Program-made: the position numbers and the translations under genes
Shown: positions 57,585 through 64,000 of the stretch, piece after piece
Position numbering within the stretch: position 1 is the first letter of the stretch
How the letters are laid out: each line of letters opens with the position of its first letter
The notes under the pieces: generated by a model
Database searches by the model: none
Seen by the model: the letters and a program-made list of their open reading frames with translations, nothing else
Told to the model about the DNA's origin: nothing
Source of the DNA: Butyrivibrio sp. NC2002
GTDB taxonomy: Bacteria; Bacillota; Clostridia; Lachnospirales; Lachnospiraceae
Reading direction: 5' to 3'
NCBI RefSeq assembly: GCF_000702265.1
Contig: NZ_JNKZ01000007.1
Span: 434,001 to 498,000 of the forward strand
DNA: 64,000 nucleotides

Positions 57585-58382
57585 ATGAAGAAAACAAAAA
57601 GCAAAATATTTTCAGCCATTTTAGCATTTACTATTGCTACTGCTGTATTACTGATGCCGGACTCCTCAATGAAATCCCTGGCTGCAGGAGAAAGCTTTTC
57701 TTCTCCTATTGGTATCAACGCTGATTACAATTTTAATTTCGAGAGTGATTGGCGAACCTTGAAAACAGATCAGGTAGAATACTACAAAGTTGAAATACCT
57801 GTTAATGGTCAGTTTACATTTTTAATTGAACAAAAGAATGCTTCAATGATACATGTAAATGTCAGAAATGCCCAGAACCTAAACACAACTTCAGTTGTTC
57901 TGCATGATTCCTTTGGAGGCGCGAATTATGCCGATACCGCTACAATAGGTTCTTCAACCGGAAATCTTTCAGCAGGCACTTATTATATAACCGTTGAACT
58001 AAATAACGGCCAAGGTGTCAAATATGGTAAGGATTATGCATCTTATAAGCTTCAGACATCCTTTGTTGCCGATATAAAAAATTCAAAAATAACCAAAATC
58101 AAAACACCCGGCAAAAAGACAGCAAATGTGACATTCAAAACGGTAAGAGGAGTAGACGGTTATGAAATACAATATTCCACCGATAAGAATTTCATTAAAA
58201 ATGTTAAAGTAAAATCCATAAATAATACTTCTAAAATCTTAAAAAAGAAGACAAAAACTGTAACTCTAAAGAAACTTAAGAAAAACAAGAATTGCTATTT
58301 CCAGATTAGAACTTATATCATGAAGGACAATATTAAGTACTACAGCATCTGGTCTTCCACCAAGAAAGCAAAAATAAAGTAA
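57585..58382 (+). CDS. Secreted protein with PPC-like and Fn3-like domains
   Basis: The product has 265 residues from the ATG at 57585 (AAAGGGG site). The signal peptide covers about 1-34 (IFSAILAFTIATAVLLMPDS). Residues about 40-165 resemble a bacterial pre-peptidase C-terminal beta domain: YYKVEIPVNGQFTFLIEQKN, LSAGTYYITVEL. The last 95 residues are Fn3-like and very rich in Lys (TANVTFKTVRGVDGYEIQYS, NCYFQIRTYI), similar to the end of the secreted protein at 3157. No catalytic motif. Surface or secreted; role unknown. Confidence 0.7.
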   Translation: MKKTKSKIFSAILAFTIATAVLLMPDSSMKSLAAGESFSSPIGINADYNFNFESDWRTLKTDQVEYYKVEIPVNGQFTFLIEQKNASMIHVNVRNAQNLNTTSVVLHDSFGGANYADTATIGSSTGNLSAGTYYITVELNNGQGVKYGKDYASYKLQTSFVADIKNSKITKIKTPGKKTANVTFKTVRGVDGYEIQYSTDKNFIKNVKVKSINNTSKILKKKTKTVTLKKLKKNKNCYFQIRTYIMKDNIKYYSIWSSTKKAKIK

Positions 58383-58396
58383 TCATAATGTATACT

Positions 58397-58438
58397 AAAA
58401 AAAGAAGTCAGTACTGTTATGGGTACTGACTTCTTTTT
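58397..58438 (+). terminator. Terminator of the PPC/Fn3 protein gene
   Basis: AAAAAGAAGTCAGTAC pairs perfectly with GTACTGACTTCTTTTT around an eight-base loop. Its T-run on both strands may also serve the convergent CAP gene. Confidence 0.9.
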
Positions 58439-58467
58439 AAACTCTTTTTATAAATCCTACACAAAAC

Positions 58468-59025
58468 TTAATAGCCAAATTCCTGAGCCCAATACCAGTT
58501 GCCGTTGTCTGCCTGATATACTGCAATACCTACGCTCTTGAATCCGCCATCCATGATATTGGCTGCGTGTGTAGGTGAAGCCATCCAAGCATCAACAACT
58601 GAATCTGCTGTGTAATAAAGCTTTGCAAGATTCTCACCAAACTGGATGCTGCTGTTTACTGTGTACCAAGCACTACCGTTAGGTCTGTTGTGTGAGAAAA
58701 GACTTACAAGCTCCTGAGCTCTTACAAGAGCTGCTGATGTAAGTGGTTCACTCCATGCAAGTGTTGAAAGGCCTGCTGCTGCACGCTGCTGATTAACAAG
58801 GTTATATGCTGCTGTAGCAGCTGCAAGTGCTGCTTCGCTTGATGTTGCCTCTCCGGCAAGAGCAATTGCCTCATCATCAATGTAGATATTATCGGTATCC
58901 TCATCGATTCCTCTGATAGCAGCTACATCGTCGATCGCTGCTGACTGCTTCTCACCACAAGCTATCATTGTAAGTGTAAGCACCAGGACCATTAGAGTTG
59001 CTGTAAAACGTTTAAACTTCCTCAT
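58468..59025 (-). CDS. CAP (SCP-like) domain lipoprotein
   Basis: The product has 185 residues. A lipoprotein signal ends at Cys23 (LTMIACGEK). The CAP domain starts at about 70 (YNLVNQQRAAAGLSTLAWSE) and shows LVSLFSHNRPNGSAW, SIQFGENLAKLYYT, VVDAWMASPTHAANIMDGGF and the end WYWAQEFGY. Conserved His and Glu of the CAP cavity are present. Bacterial CAP proteins are extracellular; their function is not established. A GGAAGGGAAAG site lies upstream. Confidence 0.9.
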   Translation of the reverse strand: MRKFKRFTATLMVLVLTLTMIACGEKQSAAIDDVAAIRGIDEDTDNIYIDDEAIALAGEATSSEAALAAATAAYNLVNQQRAAAGLSTLAWSEPLTSAALVRAQELVSLFSHNRPNGSAWYTVNSSIQFGENLAKLYYTADSVVDAWMASPTHAANIMDGGFKSVGIAVYQADNGNWYWAQEFGY

Positions 59026-59144
59026 GACTTTCCCTTCCCTTAAAAACTCTTAATTAACTACTAATTATAAAATTAGATTTTTACTTAATAATATAATACC
59101 ACTTTTATCATATTTGTCAAGGTGCAAAACATTTAAAAGCAGTT

Positions 59145-61064
59145 TTATGATTTTTTCTTTTTAAACTTAAAGGTCTGCGTCTTCGCACCTTTACTCTTTA
59201 TCTTATTTACAAGCTTTTCATATTTGGCTTTGCTCTTAATATAAACTGTTATCCTGGCTTTCTGACCTACATTCTTAAAGGCATTTTTGCCAATTGAAGT
59301 AAGCTTATTTCCGTTAATCTTAAGACTTGTAACCTTGACGCAGCCGTTAAAAGCATTACTTCCGATCAATGTGATCCTTGCTGAATGAAGATCTATTGTC
59401 TTTAGCTTTTTACAATTTTTGAAAGCACTGCTTGAAATCTTTGTAAGATTAGCGCCTCCGGTAATCTTCTTTATCTTCGAGTTGCCCTTAAAGGCACTTG
59501 CTCCTATTGAAGTTACAGGATGCTCAACTCCATCTATAAATACAGTATCAGGAATCTTCAGCTTGGATACTGAAGCACTGCCAACTCCCGTAAGCGTCAC
59601 ACTACCGTCAGCATTTTGGATGTAGTTCATACCCTCTGTGGTATCAGTTCCTTCACCTACGCTTACAATACAGGTATCCCAGTACTCTGCTTCCTCAGTC
59701 TTAACAGTTAAGATTGTTTCTCCTGCCGACTTCGCAGTAAGCACTCCATTACTTACAGTAGCTATAGATGGATCGTCTATCTCATAAAATACGTTCTTAT
59801 TGCCTGCATTTGAAGGAAAAACATACGGATTAAGGGTAACACTTTCTCCTTCTATAGTGGAAATATCATCTATGGAAACACCCTCAACGGCTATTTTTGT
59901 ATCAGGTTGGACATTACCGGAAATAAGATAATCGTAGGTATAATGTGTTCCTACAGCCTTGGGTAACAACTCGCCGGTATAAGGTGTCTGTCTTATATGA
60001 TAATCACCATCAATTCCGCTTGCATATTGTGCTGTTGTACAGTTAAAAAATAAGTGATTAGTTCCTGTTATTCCATCCCCCCAAGTAGTGTCCTCTTCGT
60101 ACCAGAATCCATCAAGTTTGACCATATTCCAGGCATGTCCACCACTTCCCTCTGAAGTTATTGCATTTCCTGTCACAACAAGGCAATCTGCTTTCAATTC
60201 GAGAGATTTTAAAATTAGTGCATATCCTTGCGAATAACCGTCGCAGACAGCTTCTCCTTCACACAAAGAGCCATAGGCCGTATGTGCAACATCATAATAT
60301 CCTGCATTTCCGGCATATTCAAGGGCCAGATCATACGACACCTTATCCATATACCAATCATAAACATTAAGTATTGTTATTGCATCATATTCATCATCAA
60401 TCAATCCCGCACTCTTTATAGCATCCTTATATTCATTCACTTTATTCTGTATAGCAGAATCATAACTATCTATATTTGCACTTGTAATATTGATCGGCTG
60501 CATTAGTATATAATAACTATACGTATTTCCCGAAATGGTATATGCAATATGCGGTACGCACATATAATACTCGATCTTATTCATATGATCATAGCAAAGA
60601 GCCTCAATGGCACGATTTTCGGCTTCACCTGTAATAAGAGAATTCGGGTTTTCAGTGCCATCATAAAAATGGTATCCCTGACTGCAAATTATTTCTTCAC
60701 TAACTTCCGGAAACGGATAATTAGCACTTTCATACCGATTCTGAGAATCTGCAGCTACATACATACCTTTATAAAGGCTCTTTTCAAACGAAGTAAGATA
60801 GTTATAGTATGTGCCTGTTTCTACAGCCGGAACTACAGTGATATTCTTGCTGACGCCCTTGAGCTCGCCTGCTTCAATACCTTTAACTTCCGGCAGGTCC
60901 GGAGCTTTAAGCTTTCCTCCAACAGGTAATCTTGTGGGATTAGCAGCACTGCTTGTAAGGACTGCCTTACCATCAAAGGCATTTCCCGGCAGCAAAAATG
61001 TCACTGAAACGGCAACTGCCAAACATACTGCAAGTCTCCTCTTGATGTTTTCAAAAACCTTCAT
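59145..61064 (-). CDS. Secreted transglutaminase-like protein with Ig-like and BspA-type LRR domains
   Basis: The product has 639 residues. The signal peptide is at about 1-34 (RLAVCLAVAVSVTFLLPGNA). The transglutaminase-like core at about 230-345 keeps the Cys-His-Asp triad: Cys274 in EAVCDGYSQGYA, His310 in GGHAWNMVKLDG, and Asp325 in WYEEDTTWGD. A Big_2-like bacterial Ig domain follows at about 393-470 (VSIDDISTIEGESVTLNPYV). LRR_5 repeats end the chain (TSIGASAFKGNSKIKKITGG; LTKISSSAFKNCKKLKTIDL). The gene is a paralog of 61126 and lies directly after it on the same strand. Likely a surface peptidase or crosslinking enzyme. Confidence 0.85.
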   Translation of the reverse strand: MKVFENIKRRLAVCLAVAVSVTFLLPGNAFDGKAVLTSSAANPTRLPVGGKLKAPDLPEVKGIEAGELKGVSKNITVVPAVETGTYYNYLTSFEKSLYKGMYVAADSQNRYESANYPFPEVSEEIICSQGYHFYDGTENPNSLITGEAENRAIEALCYDHMNKIEYYMCVPHIAYTISGNTYSYYILMQPINITSANIDSYDSAIQNKVNEYKDAIKSAGLIDDEYDAITILNVYDWYMDKVSYDLALEYAGNAGYYDVAHTAYGSLCEGEAVCDGYSQGYALILKSLELKADCLVVTGNAITSEGSGGHAWNMVKLDGFWYEEDTTWGDGITGTNHLFFNCTTAQYASGIDGDYHIRQTPYTGELLPKAVGTHYTYDYLISGNVQPDTKIAVEGVSIDDISTIEGESVTLNPYVFPSNAGNKNVFYEIDDPSIATVSNGVLTAKSAGETILTVKTEEAEYWDTCIVSVGEGTDTTEGMNYIQNADGSVTLTGVGSASVSKLKIPDTVFIDGVEHPVTSIGASAFKGNSKIKKITGGANLTKISSSAFKNCKKLKTIDLHSARITLIGSNAFNGCVKVTSLKINGNKLTSIGKNAFKNVGQKARITVYIKSKAKYEKLVNKIKSKGAKTQTFKFKKKKS

Positions 61065-61125
61065 AAGACCACACTTTCCCGAAGAAAAATCTCATAAATA
61101 AGCAAAGCCCAGTTTGTCCGCAAGA

Positions 61126-63090
61126 TTATTTTATCTTCGCATACCTGTAAACAACATTTTTCGCGCCCGATTTTTTGCACTTATTAACCACGAGGTTAAA
61201 AGTCTTCTTTTTCTTTGCTTCGATCACGATCTTAGCCTTTTTGTTTATCCCCGAAAAAGCCCCTTTTCCTACTGACACATCTCCCTTTGTTTTTATTGTA
61301 ATCTTCTTTAAGTTCTTGCATTTCTTAAAGCAGTTTTTACCGATCTTGCTTACTGTGGATGGTATTTCCACACTCTTGATATCTTTATTATTTTTAAACG
61401 CACTTGCTGCTATCTCAGTAACAGCATAAGTATTTCCATATTCATCAGTAACAGAAGCCGGAATGACAACCTTCTTTGATGATCCGGTGTTTTTTTCATA
61501 GATTACCTCTTTTGAAACACCGCTCTTTACTTTATATATCCCCTGTCCATTTCCGGTCAGAACATCTATAGCCGTAACATCGTGTTTTTCTTCTTCGTTA
61601 CCTGAAACAGCCGCCTTATCCAATACAGCATTGACCGTCACATACAAATATGCATTTATTCTGTTTTCATCACTTGTAACCGTAATGGTCGCAGTACCCG
61701 CCTGCCTTGCAGTAATCGTATTTCCGTTTACAGTCACAACATTAGCATTTGAACTTTTTACTGTAAATTTTTGGTTATTGGCATTTTCAGGTGCAAAAAC
61801 AGGACTTACTACGTAGCTTTCTCCGGTTGTCAGGCTTACATTTGTTTTGGGTAGTGATATTCCCAAAACCTCAACATATCCCGTATCCCTGACTATTTCC
61901 GATTGACCGGTTGTAGTCAGATATTCGTAGGTATAATGAGTTCCCAGAGCAACAGGCATTCTATAACCTGAATAATTAGCATTTTCAACTCGCAAATGTA
62001 CCTGCTTTTTATTATTTCCGGAAAAGATTATCCCTGCTTCAAAGTCAGCAGTTGTTCTGTTAAAAAAGTCATGATATACCTTGCTTGTCTGACCATCCCA
62101 GGTAGTATCAACCTCATACCACCTGCCATCTAGCTTAACTATATTCCATGCATGTCCGCCGCCGTTACCCTGTCCGGCAATCACCATCGCTTCAATATCA
62201 AGTGCATCGAGGATCATCTCATATCCAAGAGAATAGCCGTCACAAACTGCCTTGTTACTATACAAAGCACCCCAGGCTGTATGCGCGATACTATAATACG
62301 AGCTTGTTGCATCGTGGTCGTAATCAACCTTTGAGCAATAATAGTCATGAACACCCAGCTCTGTTACTGCATTATTCGCATTTACAAACCCATTTGTTCT
62401 TATATCGGAAACCATCGTATTTAAAGCGCTCTTGGTCTGCGCATTTATTCCCGCAAACTTCGTATCATCATACCCTGCCTCAAACACCATGTAATCCGCT
62501 TTAGATACAATAACCTCATCTTCATAGTAGTAATATGTCCCAACACTTGGCCAGCACATATAGAGTTCAACCTTATCAGGATGGTCGAAAACACATGCCT
62601 GTTTCGCCCTGTTATATATTTTGTAGAACTCACTTCGCCCCTTTGACTCGTAAAAAGAGCTTGTTCCCGTGTAAAAAATATATTCGTATTTTTTTATCGT
62701 ATCATCACTAAGTGTCGTATTCGCAAGTTCATAGGGAACATATTTCTTAGCTGACACCGCTCCGTATAGCGCATCATACAAAAGCTTTTCATCATCGGAT
62801 AAATATTTGTAGTGATCACCTCTGCTACTTGCATATCCGCCAAGGAGAACGCCATTCTTTAAAACTTGTGCGTCATCCGAAATATCAGCAGACTGTTTTC
62901 CAAGGAACTCGATCTGCGGTCCGTCAAGCAAGTCTCCGGTTTCAGCAAAAGAGGCATAAGCCTTAATTCCACTGCCACAAACAGGCAGCATCAAAAAGAC
63001 AATAAAAATAGGCAACAACAATAAGCGAACCATTGCCCCGCACTTTTTGTCATTACCCCCTATATTAATAAATCCCGAGTATTTATTCAT
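61126..63090 (-). CDS. Secreted transglutaminase-like protein with Ig-like and BspA-type LRR domains (paralog)
   Basis: The product has 654 residues. The signal or anchor helix is at about 20-45 (MVRLLLLPIFIVFLMLPVCG), after an unusually long polar N-terminus. The catalytic triad is Cys283 (KAVCDGYSLGYE), His313 (GGHAWNIVKLDG) and Asp328 (WYEVDTTWDG). A Big_2-like domain (VEVLGISLPKTNVSLTTGES) and LRR_5 repeats (ITEIAASAFKNNKDIKSVEI; VSKIGKNCFKKCKNLKKITI) follow, then a Lys-rich end. It has the same domain order as the gene at 59145, so the pair arose by tandem duplication. A GGAAGAG site precedes the ATG. Confidence 0.85.
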   Translation of the reverse strand: MNKYSGFINIGGNDKKCGAMVRLLLLPIFIVFLMLPVCGSGIKAYASFAETGDLLDGPQIEFLGKQSADISDDAQVLKNGVLLGGYASSRGDHYKYLSDDEKLLYDALYGAVSAKKYVPYELANTTLSDDTIKKYEYIFYTGTSSFYESKGRSEFYKIYNRAKQACVFDHPDKVELYMCWPSVGTYYYYEDEVIVSKADYMVFEAGYDDTKFAGINAQTKSALNTMVSDIRTNGFVNANNAVTELGVHDYYCSKVDYDHDATSSYYSIAHTAWGALYSNKAVCDGYSLGYEMILDALDIEAMVIAGQGNGGGHAWNIVKLDGRWYEVDTTWDGQTSKVYHDFFNRTTADFEAGIIFSGNNKKQVHLRVENANYSGYRMPVALGTHYTYEYLTTTGQSEIVRDTGYVEVLGISLPKTNVSLTTGESYVVSPVFAPENANNQKFTVKSSNANVVTVNGNTITARQAGTATITVTSDENRINAYLYVTVNAVLDKAAVSGNEEEKHDVTAIDVLTGNGQGIYKVKSGVSKEVIYEKNTGSSKKVVIPASVTDEYGNTYAVTEIAASAFKNNKDIKSVEIPSTVSKIGKNCFKKCKNLKKITIKTKGDVSVGKGAFSGINKKAKIVIEAKKKKTFNLVVNKCKKSGAKNVVYRYAKIK

Positions 63091-63252
63091 AAAAACTCTT
63101 CCATATAAAGATCATCTTAAAACATCCGGGAAGCTATAGTTTGCCCCCTTTTGTACTATGTTACTTTATCAAAAATATAACTACAAATAAAATTATTATA
63201 AACAAAATTGTATACTATATCACGCATAAAATCATTATGGTATATTGAAAAT

Positions 63253-63966
63253 ATGGAAGATAAAAAAATAATTGTTTCATTATTAAATGTAACAAGAAGC
63301 TTCAAATCAGGGGATGGCAGGCTTGAAGCCTTAAAAAGCATAAGCCTTGATATATACGAAAAAGAATTCGTCGTAATTCTTGGAGAAAGTGGCTGTGGAA
63401 AGTCCACTATTCTGAACATAATAGGCGGGATGGATCACCTAAGTTCAGGTAAGCTCATTGTGGATGGCAAGGATTTTTCATCGCCCGACGATCATTCTCT
63501 TACCAATTACAGGCGAAGCTACCTCGGCTTTGTTTTTCAGGATTATCACCTTATGCCCAATCTCACCGCCAAAGAAAATGTTGAATTTGTTGCAGATCTC
63601 TCTCCGGATTCAATGTCTTCTTTAGATGCGCTCTCACTTGTAGGGCTATCTGACAGAGCATCCTACTACCCCGCGCAGCTATCGGGCGGTCAGCAGCAAA
63701 GAGTCTCCATAGCCAGAGCACTTTGCAAAAAGCCCAGGCTGATACTTGCAGATGAGCCCACAGCAGCTCTTGATTTTTCCACCAGCATCGAGGTTTTATC
63801 TGTATTTGAAGACATTGTAGAAAAACAGGGAACCACCATCGTAATGGTCACCCACAACAACGAAATTGCCAGGATGGCAAATCGTATAGTAAAGGTAAAA
63901 GATGGGCAGATCGACCGCATCATAACCAATGACAAGCCTGCAAAGGCGGCTGATTTATCATGGTAA
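63253..63966 (+). CDS. ABC transporter ATP-binding protein, MacB/LolD type
   Basis: The product has 237 residues from the ATG at 63253; a longer TTG-started reading has no support. No clear ribosome site is visible, so initiation may be weak or nearly leaderless. Walker A is GESGCGKSTILNIIGG, the Q-loop FVFQDYHLMPNLTAKENVEF is typical of MacB/LolD exporters, the signature is QLSGGQQQRVSIARAL and Walker B is RLILADEPTAALDFSTS. It is followed at once by a likely permease start, so this is an exporter of lipoprotein, peptide or bacteriocin type. Confidence 0.92.
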   Translation: MEDKKIIVSLLNVTRSFKSGDGRLEALKSISLDIYEKEFVVILGESGCGKSTILNIIGGMDHLSSGKLIVDGKDFSSPDDHSLTNYRRSYLGFVFQDYHLMPNLTAKENVEFVADLSPDSMSSLDALSLVGLSDRASYYPAQLSGGQQQRVSIARALCKKPRLILADEPTAALDFSTSIEVLSVFEDIVEKQGTTIVMVTHNNEIARMANRIVKVKDGQIDRIITNDKPAKAADLSW

Positions 63967-63970
63967 CAGG

Positions 63971-64000
63971 ATGAACAGATCACAAAGAATTGATTCAATT
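63971..64000 (+). CDS. Start of the next gene, probable ABC exporter permease (cut by window edge)
   Basis: An ATG four bases after the ATPase stop opens a frame reading MNRSQRIDSI up to the window end. The close spacing after a MacB-type ATPase makes an FtsX-like permease the likely product, but ten residues cannot prove it. Confidence 0.4.
   Translation, partial: MNRSQRIDSI

Noticed and set aside
1-64000. tRNA, rRNA, CRISPR array or prophage
   Set aside because: Reading both strands showed no cloverleaf-like GGTTCRA/CCA segments, rRNA motifs, repeat-spacer arrays or phage structural genes. Short RNAs could still be missed by eye.

Overview
The window looks like chromosome of an anaerobic low-GC Firmicute of the Lachnospiraceae, most like Butyrivibrio or Pseudobutyrivibrio. 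This is inferred from gene content and style rather than from any marker gene. The signs are CUT1 sugar ABC transporters beside LacI regulators and cytosolic glycosidases, a diaminopimelate dehydrogenase, a pyruvate phosphate dikinase, many BspA-like and transglutaminase-like secreted proteins, strong GGAGG ribosome sites and AT-rich intergenic DNA. No rRNA, tRNA or CRISPR array was recognised.

Left part (1-8.3 kb): a truncated MATE transporter; an ECF sigma factor operon with a putative one-TM anti-sigma protein and two membrane proteins; a dead IS1182-type transposase; two secreted surface proteins flanking a frameshifted remnant; a regulator with two HTH domains preceded by four TGTCATGACA-type palindromes exactly 17 bp apart; and ddh.

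Glycan locus (8.4-26.5 kb): three transcription units. The first is GH3-GH20-GH130 (minus). The second is a cytosolic CBM9-like protein plus a LacI regulator (plus). The third is LplB-YtcP-solute-binding protein-unassigned GH42-like protein-GH38 alpha-mannosidase (minus), with a second LacI regulator diverging from it. GH38 (alpha-mannose), GH130 (phosphorolysis of beta-mannosides) and GH20/GH3 (terminal hexosamine or glucose) together fit import and internal breakdown of mannose-rich, N-glycan-like oligosaccharides. The promoters carry TTAAC/GTTAA palindromes that probably bind the two related LacI proteins.

Middle (26.6-41.5 kb): ppdK with an extra C-terminal tail and a palindrome before its start, a GDPD phosphodiesterase, an MFS transporter, an ABC-F ATPase, purC and a prepilin peptidase. 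A graveyard at 35.8-39.5 kb follows: two 5'-truncated Rpn-type nuclease genes with near-identical terminators, an intact AAA-ATPase/nuclease gene, and four further gene fragments without starts or ends. HAD and PHP phosphatases come next.

Right part (41.6-64 kb): a phosphoribosyltransferase behind a 13-codon leader ORF; a GntR-ABC-permease-permease operon with a clear operator; a polyphosphate operon (chorismate mutase/DUF815 ATPase fusion, ppx, ppk, maf, small acidic protein); pyrB-pyrI; an ABC_sub_bind-type transporter; a run of secreted proteins (Fn3-like, CAP, two transglutaminase/LRR proteins); and the start of a MacB-like ABC exporter.

The items most worth following are the chorismate mutase-DUF815 fusion, the tandem-HTH regulator with its phased operators, the unassigned glycosidase in the mannose locus, the tail on PPDK and the scar region at 35.8-39.5 kb. 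All calls rest on reading the sequence; no database search was possible.
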